Assembly (NCBI GenBank): GCA_024742395.1
Contig: JANSYO010000022.1
Span: 1-60,572 of the forward strand
From: Cytophagales bacterium
GTDB lineage: Bacteria > Bacteroidota > Bacteroidia > Cytophagales > Spirosomataceae
Length of the DNA: 60,572 nucleotides
Direction: 5' to 3'
Positions 25,294 through 34,413 of this stretch are shown here, one piece after another. The notes beneath the pieces were generated by a model. The model did not search any database. It was not told the DNA's origin and saw nothing but the letters and a program-made list of their open reading frames with translations. Within the stretch, counting starts at the first letter, position 1. Every line of letters starts with the position of its first letter. Made by a program: the position numbers and the translations under genes.

Positions 25294-26154
25294 TCAGTCC
25301 ATTTTTTCATTCTGATCAGCTCCAATTAGACTTATACCTTCTTCTGATATCGTAATCATTTTCTGTTTATACAGATTCCCTATGGCCTTCTTGAAATTTT
25401 TCTTACTCATTTCTAATTGAGTCTGAATATCAATTGGATCTGATTTATCTGAGAGAGACAAAGATCCGCCTGCAGCTTTCAGACTGTCCAACACTTTTTG
25501 GGCATTAGGTTCAATGGTGTTTAGATATCCGGCCTTTTGAAGCGAAATGTCTATTTTTCCGTCTTCCCTTATTTTTTTAACGTAAGCAGTTAAAACATCA
25601 CCCCAAACAACTCTTTGGAAAATTTCATTTTCATAGATCAATCCACGATACTTATTATTTACAATTACATTATAGCCCAGATCTGACTTTTCGTATATAA
25701 GTACCTGCACCTCTTCATCTTCTTCCAAATCAATATCTTCAACCTCAAGGTATTTATTCACTTTTACCGAAGCTACAAGTCTATCTGTTTGTTCATCTAA
25801 ATAGAGATAGGCAATTGTCCAGTCACCTTGACGCAACTTAAGATTTTGTTCTCTAAAAGGAACCAGTAACTCCTTTTCTAAGCCCCAGTCTAAAAAGGCA
25901 CCAAAATTGGTCACGGCGGTTACTTCCAGACAAGCAAATTTATTCAGCTCAATTAAGGGTTTCAGTGTGGTGGCTATAACCCTGTCTTCAGAATCCCGAT
26001 AAAGAAACACTTCAATCGTTTGACCTACCTCTGCATCTGCCGGTATATATTTATGTGGAAGCAATACGTCATTTCCTTCATCATCGCCTAAATAAAAACC
26101 CACAGAAGTACCTCTCAGTATGGTTAGTGTATTGTATTGTCCTATTGCTAACAT
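25294..26154 (-). CDS. CvfB-like S1 RNA-binding protein
   Basis: 286 residues, cytoplasmic. Tandem OB-fold/S1 domains: one at about 1-65 (ending VIATTLKPLI), a canonical S1 at 70-140 (VTNFGAFLDWG), and another at 145-215 (YRGLIYENEIFQRV then DGKIDISLQK). A C-terminal winged helix (about 240-282) follows. This is the layout of CvfB, which binds RNA and affects virulence-factor expression in Staphylococcus; the role in Bacteroidota is unknown. It is convergent with mlaD, 29 bp apart. Confidence 0.88.
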   Translation of the reverse strand: MLAIGQYNTLTILRGTSVGFYLGDDEGNDVLLPHKYIPADAEVGQTIEVFLYRDSEDRVIATTLKPLIELNKFACLEVTAVTNFGAFLDWGLEKELLVPFREQNLKLRQGDWTIAYLYLDEQTDRLVASVKVNKYLEVEDIDLEEDEEVQVLIYEKSDLGYNVIVNNKYRGLIYENEIFQRVVWGDVLTAYVKKIREDGKIDISLQKAGYLNTIEPNAQKVLDSLKAAGGSLSLSDKSDPIDIQTQLEMSKKNFKKAIGNLYKQKMITISEEGISLIGADQNEKMD

Positions 26155-26696
26155 ATCTCAAATTTTGGCAAAAATACCGCTTTATAACTTGTCAGCATTG
26201 AAACTTCTTTAAAATCGGATTTTCGGTGAATTTATCTTCAATTACGAAAAATTCAATTGCCAACAATAATTCGGTCATTTAAGAAATTACATTGTACTTA
26301 TCTTATAATTCATTTTAAATAACAAGTTATTTTCTGGCATTTTTAAAATTTCTCAATATTTAATTTCTTTTAAAATCAATAACACCTTACACTTGAATCG
26401 TATTTAAGAAGAATACTTCAAAGGCAATCAAAAACCTTCGCAACCGACCGCAATAGGCGAAAGTTTTACAAAAGGGCTTTAAGCCTGATATGTAAGCACC
26501 CGTGTTATTGTACGATTTCTAAAACTAATCGATTCTATTCCTTAAAAGGTCGGAAAGAGTTCTGCAAGAATTTAAATAAAGAAGATTTTCTCCGTTTCCG
26601 GTTTATGAAAGAACTGAGCGGTCGGGGTTATTCATTTTCCGGACGGAGAAAACTTTTCTTTAAGACCTGTTGAGAACCAAACTAAACTGTATAAAA
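26155..26696 (+). other. Long non-coding region and structured leader before the first SusC
   Basis: 542 bp without a credible gene. The left part holds the CvfB promoter and AT-rich sequence. From about 26400 the composition changes and structured segments appear. CTTCGC/GCGAAAG can pair near 26438-26465. GGCTTTAAGCC is palindromic near 26477. A long hairpin pairs 26581-26601 with 26639-26658: ten bases TTTTCTCCGT with ACGGAGAAAA, plus CCGG with CCGG, around a loop of about 37 nt, ending about 38 bp before the ATG. This looks like a structured 5' leader of the SusC gene. No known riboswitch class was recognised. Confidence 0.5.
26169..26176 (-). promoter_or_regulatory. -7 box of the CvfB-like gene
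   Basis: The minus strand reads TATTTTTG, a full TAnnTTTG match 14 bp before the ATG at 26154. No clear TTG partner is seen. Confidence 0.5.
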
Positions 26697-29600
26697 ATGA
26701 AGAAACATTTACAAATAGCTTTAGTGATGCTCCTTTCGGGGTTAAGCTTTAGTACTATAGCTCAGACAATCTCCGGGGTGGTAAGCTCCGCTGATGACGC
26801 CCCCTGCCTGGTGTATCTATTGCCATAAAAGGTACAACAGTAGGAACCATTTCAGATTTTGAAGGAAAATATTCATTAAGTTCTCCTTCCAAAGAATCAA
26901 TTCTTGTTTTCAGTGCTATTGGATTTGCTACTCAAGAAGTAACCATTGGAAACAAAACCACTATAAACATTGACCTTGTAGCTGATAATAAACTACTTAA
27001 CGAAGTTGTAGTAACAGCTTTAGGGATTAGTCGTGAGAAGAAATCATTAGGTTTCTCTCAACAGGAAGTAGGAGGCGAATCTCTTGTCGAAGCCAGATCT
27101 AATAACGTCGTAAATGCTTTATCAGGTAAAATTGCTGGTGTTTCCATTACAAGTAATGGTGGCCCGGGTAGTGGATCTACAATACTTATCAGGGGTTCTT
27201 CTTCCGTTTCAGGAAATAACCAACCGTTAATCGTAATTAATGGTGTACCAATGCAACAATCTACCAGCAATACATATGGTGGTGGTATTTCTGAAGTTAA
27301 CCCTGACAATATTAAAGCAATTTCTGTTTTGAAAGGACCAAACGCCGCTGCACTTTATGGCTCAAGAGCCGCCAATGGCGTTATCTTGATTACAACCAAA
27401 GACGGTTCAGATTCAAAAGGTATTGGTGTTGACTTTAATTCAAACTTTACTTTTGAAAGACCATTCGTTAAACCAGACTTCCAAAATACTTATGGTGGTG
27501 GTAATGGCTACAGAACATGGTATTCTGATGGCTGGAGTGGAGTAATACAGCCAGATGCATATGATCAGTATGCGGCTGCCTATAATGATTTAGTACCAGG
27601 AAGCACCACAGGTACAGCAGGTACAGATGAAAGCTGGGGTGCACCAATGGACGGAAGGTTAACCAGACAATGGTGGACAGGTACTGATGTAGCTCCATTA
27701 ACTCCTCAACCAAATAACTGGGATGAATATTGGGACACTGGAAAGACATTTTCAAATAGCCTTGCCTTATCAGGAGGCAATGAGCATGGTAATTTCAGAT
27801 TATCTTACGCTAAGGTAGATCAGAAAGGTATTGCTGCCTTTAACGATTACACCAGAGATAACTTCACTTTAAATTCATCTTATAATTTAAAGAAGTGGCT
27901 TACTGCAAGCTTTTCAGCTGATTATGTAAAATCAGGAGGAAACAGAAACTATCAGGGTGGACAGCAGTTTATCTGGGCACACCGTCATGTATCATGGGAT
28001 CGTCTGGCTAACTATGCCGATTACGAAGATGTGCATATTCAAAGAGCAGTTAGTGGTAAATTAGAAGATACTGATCCACCAAACTGGCAGCATACATATT
28101 TCACAAACCCATTCTTTACTAACGAATATCTGCCTACAGTCAATGACAAAGACAGATTGCTTGGAAACCTGGCCTTGAAATTCACTTTAACAGATGATTT
28201 AGGCTTAATGTTAAGATCAGGTACAGATTTTTGGTCTGACACCAGAATTAATGTTTCAAACTTTGAAAGAGTAAGAAATGGAAACCAAACACCTGGAAGA
28301 TACTCTGAAGAGGTGCTTAGAAGTCAGGAAACCAACCACGATTTCCTTTTCACTTATGACAAAATGTTTGATAGCGACTTCTCTGTAGCTGCACAGGCAG
28401 GTGGTGCTTTAAGAACTAACTACTATAAGAGAAACTATACATACGTAGGAGAATTAGTAGTGGATGGTGTTTATAACCTTGCAAACTCAAACCCAAGTCA
28501 AAACACTGTTGCCAGTACAATTGAACAATCAGAAGTACAGAGTTTATATGGATCCGTTCAATTTGGATACCTTAATGCCTTGTTCTTAGATGTTACAGCC
28601 AGAAACGACTGGTCTAGTACACTACCAACAAACAACAATTCTTATTTCTATCCTTCTGCATCGGTTTCAGCTGTCTTTACAGACTTGCTAAGCATAAACA
28701 GCCCTATCTTATCATTTGGTAAGTTAAGAGCCAGCTATGCTCAGGTAGGAAATGATGCTTCACCGTATCAGTTAACACAAACATTCAGAGCTGCCGGATC
28801 TTGGGATGGTTCAGCTCCCGAATACTATGAGAATACAGAATTGGCCAATGCTTTCTTGAAGCCGGAAATCACAACAGGTCTTGAACTTGGAGCTGACCTA
28901 AGATTCTTCAAGAGTAAAGTTGGCTTAGACTTCACGTACTACAGCCAAACTACTGAGAACCAAATCTTAGGGGTTGAAATCTCAAAAGCGAGTGGTTATA
29001 GCACAAGAATTCTTAATGCTGGAAAAGTAAACAATAAAGGAATTGAAATTTCCCTTACTGGAACTGTATTAGAACTTCCTGGTGGTTTCAAGTGGACTAC
29101 TGCACTAAATTATGCTAAGAACAAAAACAAAGTAATAGAACTGGCAGAAGGACTTGACACTTATACGCTTCAGGAAAGAAGAGGTTTAACCTCTATTGCA
29201 CGAGTGGGCGAGCCATACGGTACTCTTTACGGAATTGGTTTTGCTAAAACTGATGACGGTCAAATCATCTTTGAAAACGGCTTACCTGTAGTAGAAAGCA
29301 CTCCTCAAATCTTAGGTAACATTCAGCCAGACTGGACTGGTGGATTCATGAATACGTTCTCTTATAAGAATATCGAACTATCAGCATTGATTGATGCTCG
29401 TTTTGGCGGAGATTTCTATGATGAAGGTACGGGTACGGCTCGTTGGACAGGCCAGTATGCAGAAACTGCTATTGGTAGAGAAGAAGGTGTTATTGGTCTT
29501 GGTGTAATGAACATCGGCACAGATGAAAATCCTGAATACGTACCAAATGATGTAATTGTAGCAGGTAATCAATACTATGGTTACAATAACCCAAGAAGAT

Positions 29601-29866
29601 ACCACGAAGCTGCTGTTTTTGATGGAACGTATGTAAAACTAAGAGAAGCTACAATTGGTGTAAAATTACCTTCTGCCTGGTTAAGCAAGTACAAGATTCA
29701 GAGTGCCAAACTTTCTGCTGTAGGACGTAACATCTTTATGATCTACTCAAATGTTACTCACATTGATCCAGAAGTAGATGAGTATGGTGGAAACTCTCAA
29801 GGCTTCTCCTACGGACGTCTTCCTACTTCAAGAAGTCTTGGATTTAACCTTTCTCTAAGTTTCTAA
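26697..29866 (+). pseudogene. SusC-like TonB-linked outer-membrane protein, frameshifted near the 5' end
   Basis: The outer-membrane import channel of a SusCD pair. ATG at 26697 opens a signal peptide (MKKHLQIALVMLLSGLSF...AQ) and the start of the CarboxypepD_reg-like domain (ISGVVSSADDAP), then hits a stop at once. In the +2 frame the same domain continues (LPGVSIAIKGTTVGT, NEVVVTALG, plug motifs VINGVPM and AALYGSRAANGVILITT) to the stop at 29866. The break is in a run of five C at 26800-26804; six C would restore one 1,056-residue protein. The rest of the frame is intact to a proper barrel end (SLGFNLSLSF). It could be a genuine inactivation, phase variation, or a sequencing error. An internal ATG at 27251 would lack signal, CTD and part of the plug, so it is not a functional start. 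Confidence 0.9.
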
Positions 29867-29888
29867 AAACAAAAAAGAAAATACTGAC

Positions 29889-31361
29889 ATGAAGAAATAT
29901 ATAAATAAAATAAACACAGGAATACTCTTTGGGTTACTGATGTTCACCGGCTTCTCTTGTACTGAAGACTTCGCCGAAATGAATACAGATCCCAATAACC
30001 CTACAAGTATAGGAGCACAGTACCTTTTACCTTTCGCAATAGAATCTTCTATTGACAGATACTGGGGTGGTACCACACGTTTCGAAAGACTGAACATTGA
30101 CGGAGCCATGCTTTGGGTTCAATATCTGGCAAGAAACATTTATTCAAATGAAGGAGACAGCTACGGTATTTCTCCCGCCTTCTATAACAATACATGGTCA
30201 TCTCTGTATAACGATGGATTGGTAAACTTTGAAAGAATTATCAAGCAAGCTGCAGCCGATGGCCCAACGCCAAATACGAACTACGTGGGTATTGCCATGG
30301 TAATGAAAACCTGGACATACTCTGTACTCACTGACCTTTATGGAGCAATTCCATATGGTGAGGCGGTGAAGGGCTCTGCAGATGAGCCAATTTATACTCC
30401 ATCTTATGATAACATGGAGGCTATATACGCAGGTATGTTAGCCGATCTTAAGACGGCCAATGAATTACTTACTGTAGGTGGTCCATCAGTTTCTGGTGAC
30501 ATTATTTACAACGGAGACATTATGGCCTGGAAGAAATTTGCCAACTCATTAAGACTGAAATTGGCCAACAGACAAGCAGTGAAGAAACCAGCAGAATCAA
30601 AAGCGATCATGGCCGAGATTTTAGGTTCACCATCTACGTATCCAATTTTCACAAGTAATGCTGATGATGCACAATTAGTGCACACAGCTACCAGACCAAG
30701 TAATAACACATGGCACGAGGTAATGGTAATTGGTGGCAGAACTGACTGGAGTATCAGTAAAACATTTGTTGACATGTTAATGGCTACTTCTGATCCTAGA
30801 TTAGGAGCTATAGCCACAGAAGTGAACGGAACATATGCCGGTATTCCTAACGGCTTACCAGATGCTATCGCGACTACTTATCTATCTTCTGCATCTATTA
30901 TGCAAGACAAGTTCCGCGACCCTAGTGCACCTAGTGTTCTTATGACCTTCAGCGAACTTAACTTCATTTTAGCTGAGGCTGTAGTAGATGGAGACATCAC
31001 GGGTGATGCAGAAGCATACTTTAAAGCCGGCATCGACGCTTCTTTTGAAAAGAACGGACTTAGCCCAAGTGCTTCTTTTGTAGAGGGTCTTGGTAGTGTG
31101 ACCAAGGAAAAAATAATGGAGCAAAAGTATGTAGCTCTATTTGGTCAGGGAGTCGAAGCCTGGACAGAATACAGAAGAACAGGCTATCCGGTAATGCCGG
31201 CGGCAGATCCAAGAGCCATTTTCGAGAATGATGGTATTATTCCAACTCGTTTGCCTTACCCAACTACTGAATATTCTCTAAACCGTGAAAAGCTTGATCA
31301 AGGAATTACACTGAATGGTGGCCCTGATAACATGCAAACCAAATTATGGTGGTCAGAATAA
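29889..31361 (+). CDS. SusD/RagB-family surface lipoprotein (SusD-like_2)
   Basis: 490 residues with a lipoprotein signal (lipobox ending at Cys24, GFSCTED). The acidic residues after the Cys fit the Bacteroidota surface-export signal. The fold is that of SusD-like lids, with TPR-like helices (WTYSVLTDLYGAIPYGEA; WKKFANSLRLKLANRQA) and a C-terminal QKYVALFGQGVEAWTEYRRTG segment. It would close the mouth of the SusC channel encoded 22 bp upstream and bind its ligand. Ligand unknown; no glycoside hydrolase is in this unit, so a peptide or amino-acid-like ligand is as likely as a glycan. Confidence 0.93.
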   Translation: MKKYINKINTGILFGLLMFTGFSCTEDFAEMNTDPNNPTSIGAQYLLPFAIESSIDRYWGGTTRFERLNIDGAMLWVQYLARNIYSNEGDSYGISPAFYNNTWSSLYNDGLVNFERIIKQAAADGPTPNTNYVGIAMVMKTWTYSVLTDLYGAIPYGEAVKGSADEPIYTPSYDNMEAIYAGMLADLKTANELLTVGGPSVSGDIIYNGDIMAWKKFANSLRLKLANRQAVKKPAESKAIMAEILGSPSTYPIFTSNADDAQLVHTATRPSNNTWHEVMVIGGRTDWSISKTFVDMLMATSDPRLGAIATEVNGTYAGIPNGLPDAIATTYLSSASIMQDKFRDPSAPSVLMTFSELNFILAEAVVDGDITGDAEAYFKAGIDASFEKNGLSPSASFVEGLGSVTKEKIMEQKYVALFGQGVEAWTEYRRTGYPVMPAADPRAIFENDGIIPTRLPYPTTEYSLNREKLDQGITLNGGPDNMQTKLWWSE

Positions 31362-31389
31362 TCATTCTTAGTAAACAAAACTTAATACA

Positions 31390-31857
31390 ATGAAAAAGAT
31401 AATATACATATTCATAAGTCTGATAGTCGCTGTTTCTTTCACAGCGTGTGAGAAAGTAGATCCTTTTGTAGACCGAGTAGTATCACCGGTTTTAGTACAA
31501 ATCATGGACAGTTCTGGAGGTAGCAGCAGTGGTCTTACTACAGACCCTACCGTCAATGCCACATTTGGAACTTCTGCCAAAGTAGGCATCAAGGTATTAG
31601 AACTAGATAAGACTAATATTCTTGATTACACTAAAGGAATAGATTCATTACCTGTTACCTCTCTTGCCTTAGAAATTAAGTTTAGAGGGGGAAGTTCTCT
31701 GGGAACATTCACAACTGGTTCTGATGGCGTAGCCTCTGTAGAAATACCTTGGGCAGACCTAGGTGTAACCGGAGCGGGCAGTAGTGTTTCGCTTACAGCA
31801 AGTGGGTCTTACAAAGACCAAAGCTTTACGAAACTTTTCAAAATAGCTTCTAAATAA
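31390..31857 (+). CDS. Small lipoprotein of the SusCD unit
   Basis: 155 residues. A lipobox (SFTACEK, Cys20) is followed by one beta-sandwich domain, with alternating hydrophobic strands, a Ser/Gly-rich loop (SSGGSSSG) and a final strand (SFTKLFKIASK). The family is not recognised. It lies 28 bp after SusD and before a strong terminator, so it is the third gene of the SusCD operon and may be an accessory ligand-binding surface protein. Confidence 0.75.
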   Translation: MKKIIYIFISLIVAVSFTACEKVDPFVDRVVSPVLVQIMDSSGGSSSGLTTDPTVNATFGTSAKVGIKVLELDKTNILDYTKGIDSLPVTSLALEIKFRGGSSLGTFTTGSDGVASVEIPWADLGVTGAGSSVSLTASGSYKDQSFTKLFKIASK

Positions 31858-31864
31858 TCAACCC

Positions 31865-31892
31865 ACCCGGGGGTAGCTCCCCCGGGTTTGTT
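31865..31892 (+). terminator. Intrinsic terminator after the SusCD-lipoprotein operon
   Basis: A 9-bp GC-rich perfect stem ACCCGGGGG (31865-31873) with CCCCCGGGT (31879-31887), followed by TTGTT. The T run is short, so read-through into the aminotransferase gene is possible. Confidence 0.75.
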
Positions 31893-31920
31893 AATAATTG
31901 ATCAATAAAAATAAAACAAA

Positions 31921-33102
31921 ATGAAACAATCACTTAATCGTCGTAACATGTTAAAGACGGGCCTTCTGTCACTAGGCGGAATGGCTTTGGCTCCACATAT
32001 CGCTAAAGGAGCTTTTGAAAATGCTCCTTTTAAATTAGACTCTCAAAACAGGCTTTTTTATAGCCCGTTAAACAGAGAGTATTTTGTTGACACAAAAGAA
32101 GTAGAGCTTTTAGCTAAACTTAATGCCAACGAAAACCCGTATGGTCCTCCGGAAAGTGCTAAAAAGGCTGTGATTGATTCTGTTGCCGGAGGTAACCGTT
32201 ATGCATGGAGAGAAATGTACGAATTGGTAGGTAAAATTGCCGAGAAAGAAAATGTTACTCCTAAGCATATCATGATGGGCCCTGGTTCTTCTGATCTTTT
32301 AGAAAAGGTAGCCTTAGTTAGATTCATGAACGGCGGTAATCTTGTTTCTGCTGACCCTACCTATATGTCTCTTATCCGAGTGGCAGAAAGAGTAGGTGCT
32401 ACCTGGAAACCGGTTCCATGTACCGAAGATTGGTCTCACAATCTGGATGCAATGGAAAAAGCTATTGATAGTGACACTAAATTGGTTTACATCTGTAACC
32501 CAAACAATCCTGTAGGTGCTATGACACCTGCTAAAGATCTTGAGGCCTTCTGTAAAAGAGTATCTAAGAAGGTGCCAATTTTCATTGACGAAGCCTATAT
32601 GGAACTAGCTTATGGCCCAGATGCTGTTACTATGTCTCCCCTTGTAACTGAAGGACACAATGTAATCGTTTGCCGTACTTTCTCAAAAATCATGGGAATG
32701 GCTGGCTTAAGAATAGGTTTCATGTTAGCTCAGCCTGAGTTCGTAGATGAGATATCATCTGTAACCAGAGGCGGTATGGGCATTTCTTTAACTTCAATAC
32801 ATGCGGCAACAGCTGCCTATGGAGATCAGGAATTTCAAGAAACGACTAAGGTTAAAAATGATGAAGCGAAGAAGTACGTTTTAGCCGAGCTTAAAGCTAT
32901 GGGCTACGACCCGATTCCTTCTTACACGAACTTTATGATTTTCCCAATTGAGATGGAAGGAAAAGCATTCCTCTCAAAAATGCAGGACAAAGGCGTAGGA
33001 GTAAGAGCCTTTAACATCATGGATAAAAACTGGTGCCGTGTGAGTATGGGTACAATGGACGAAATGAAAATTTTCGTTAGTGCGATAAAGAGTATTAGTT
33101 AA
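31921..33102 (+). CDS. Tat-signal PLP-dependent aminotransferase (histidinol-phosphate aminotransferase-like)
   Basis: 393 residues. A fold-type I aminotransferase close to HisC: LNANENPYGPP (68-78), CNPNNPVG (192-199), FIDEAY (221-226) and the Schiff-base lysine Lys256 in TFSKIMGMAGLRIGF. The unusual part is the N-terminus: NRRNMLKTG, a hydrophobic stretch LLSLGGMALAP, then AKGAF, which is a twin-arginine export signal. The enzyme is therefore probably exported folded with its PLP cofactor into the periplasm. The substrate is unknown; it should be an amino or keto acid. It sits between a SusCD operon and an AEC permease. A role in histidine synthesis is unlikely given the export signal and the absence of his genes. 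Confidence 0.88.
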   Translation: MKQSLNRRNMLKTGLLSLGGMALAPHIAKGAFENAPFKLDSQNRLFYSPLNREYFVDTKEVELLAKLNANENPYGPPESAKKAVIDSVAGGNRYAWREMYELVGKIAEKENVTPKHIMMGPGSSDLLEKVALVRFMNGGNLVSADPTYMSLIRVAERVGATWKPVPCTEDWSHNLDAMEKAIDSDTKLVYICNPNNPVGAMTPAKDLEAFCKRVSKKVPIFIDEAYMELAYGPDAVTMSPLVTEGHNVIVCRTFSKIMGMAGLRIGFMLAQPEFVDEISSVTRGGMGISLTSIHAATAAYGDQEFQETTKVKNDEAKKYVLAELKAMGYDPIPSYTNFMIFPIEMEGKAFLSKMQDKGVGVRAFNIMDKNWCRVSMGTMDEMKIFVSAIKSIS

Positions 33103-33120
33103 TCTTCTTCCTTAACGTAT

Positions 33121-33149
33121 ACGGGGCAGCACTAAAGTGGCTGTCCCGT
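33121..33149 (+). terminator. Hairpin after the Tat aminotransferase gene
   Basis: A stem ACGGGGCAGC with GCTGTCCCGT plus an AC/GT extension (one G-T wobble) in the 65-bp gap before the permease gene. No proper T run follows, so it may be a weak terminator or an RNA-processing structure. Confidence 0.5.
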
Positions 33150-33167
33150 TATCAATTCTTAAACTTC

Positions 33168-34280
33168 ATGAACGAAGCTATATTTAAAACCCTCATTTTA
33201 GTTCTATTGATTGCACTTGGTTTTGTATTGAAAGCAAAATTCGGAGCCAAAAGCAAATTAGATGGAATCAAAGAAATAGTCCTGTCAGTTGCTCTCCCTT
33301 CTACTATTTTCATTGCCTTAATGAAAATAGAACTTGATATATCTCTATTGTTCGTACCAATTGTTGCACTCCTTTTTAATTTTATCATGTATCTGGTAAC
33401 GCCATTGGCTATGGCCAGCTTCGGAATCAAAAAGGACTCTTCTACCGGTAAAACAATGAGAATACTCCTGCCTTCATTAGCTCCCGGCTTATCATGCTTT
33501 CCTTTTATTATTGAGTTTCTTGGTGATGAAAGTCTGGCTCTTGCCGCTATGGCAGACATTGGAAACAAGTTCTTCGTACTTATTTTTCTGTATGTAATAG
33601 CCATGAATATGTCGCTCAAAAATATGGGTACAGAAAATGGTAAAATGAAAGACAAGATTCTATCATTATTAAGCAGCCTGGCCAAAGAACCTATTAATTT
33701 AATCCTATTTGCCGGTATTCTACTTCTTTCTTTTGGTGTAAGTTATGACACTTTACCAAATGTAGTTCAAGGTGTATTTGACAAAACAAGTGCCCTTATG
33801 ACGCCTTTGGTTTTAATTTATATAGGATTAGCACTTAAGTTAAAAGAAAGCAATAAAAGAGTAGTAGTGGCACTGCTTCTGATGAGAGCGGGCGTAAGTT
33901 TAGTCCTAAGTGCCATCTTCATTGCTTTAGCAGGAATCACCTCTGTTAATATGATTTTATTGACAATCGTATTCCCTCTTAGCTGTGTGAGTTTCTGGCC
34001 GTTTGCACACATGTCATTCTTTGCAGCTAAAGAAGAAACAATGGAAATCCCTAAAGAAAAGAGAACATTCAATATTGAGTTGGCTATCATGGTATTAGCT
34101 ATCTCTTTGCCGTTTTCAACTACTTTGATATTAACCATTCTTACCGCCGGAACATATTTTACAGACATCTGGAGAATTATGTTCTTAGGAATGGGTCTTC
34201 TTGCACTTGGTATTGTACCAATGGCAGCTACCAGACTTTATTTTAAAAGCACTAATAAGATGGCGAAAAATCACGCCTGA
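33168..34280 (+). CDS. AEC-family (auxin efflux carrier-like) membrane permease
   Basis: 370 residues with about ten hydrophobic helices spread over the whole length (for example 5-22, 36-54, 58-80, 130-147, 180-198). A conserved segment in each half, PSLAPGLSCFPFIIEF and FPLSCVSFWPFAH, has the helix-breaking Pro/Ser/Cys typical of the BART-superfamily cross-over. Members carry organic acids, malate, auxin or amino acid-like anions across the inner membrane. It lies downstream of the Tat aminotransferase and could move its substrate or keto-acid product. That link rests on position only. Confidence 0.82.
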   Translation: MNEAIFKTLILVLLIALGFVLKAKFGAKSKLDGIKEIVLSVALPSTIFIALMKIELDISLLFVPIVALLFNFIMYLVTPLAMASFGIKKDSSTGKTMRILLPSLAPGLSCFPFIIEFLGDESLALAAMADIGNKFFVLIFLYVIAMNMSLKNMGTENGKMKDKILSLLSSLAKEPINLILFAGILLLSFGVSYDTLPNVVQGVFDKTSALMTPLVLIYIGLALKLKESNKRVVVALLLMRAGVSLVLSAIFIALAGITSVNMILLTIVFPLSCVSFWPFAHMSFFAAKEETMEIPKEKRTFNIELAIMVLAISLPFSTTLILTILTAGTYFTDIWRIMFLGMGLLALGIVPMAATRLYFKSTNKMAKNHA

Positions 34281-34307
34281 GTTAATATCTTCCTGTCAAA
34301 AACCCCA

Positions 34308-34354
34308 AAAGGCTCTTCTATTTCGTCTGAAATAGTAGAGCCTTTCTTTCTTTT
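34308..34354 (+). terminator. Intrinsic terminator after the AEC permease
   Basis: A 17-bp stem (34308-34324 with 34329-34345) with one T-T mismatch, a 4-nt loop and a pyrimidine/T-rich tail. Confidence 0.93.
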
Positions 34355-34357
34355 GGT

Positions 34358-34365
34358 TAATTTTG
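34358..34365 (+). promoter_or_regulatory. -7 box of the lysS promoter
   Basis: TAATTTTG is a full TAnnTTTG match. It overlaps the TTG at 34363 where an extended reading frame would begin. Transcription would therefore start after it, which supports the ATG at 34414 as the true start. Confidence 0.6.
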
Positions 34366-34413
34366 CATCCTTATTTCCGAAAAATCCGGGAATACGGTAT
34401 AAAAACGAAAGCA

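Noticed and set aside
26400-26696. A known riboswitch (TPP, SAM, cobalamin) before the SusC gene
   Set aside because: The consensus cores of these classes were looked for by eye and not found; only generic stems are present.
27251-29866. A shorter SusC starting at the internal ATG 27251
   Set aside because: It would lose the signal peptide, the CarboxypepD-like domain and half of the plug; the upstream sequence encodes these in shifted frames.
33152-33685. A 177-residue minus-strand open frame opposite the AEC permease gene
   Set aside because: It mirrors the hydrophobic codons of the permease, has no motif, and no promoter was seen.
34363-34413. Extended N-terminus of lysyl-tRNA synthetase from TTG 34363
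   Set aside because: The codon lies inside a TAnnTTTG promoter element, and the added residues do not look like the family.
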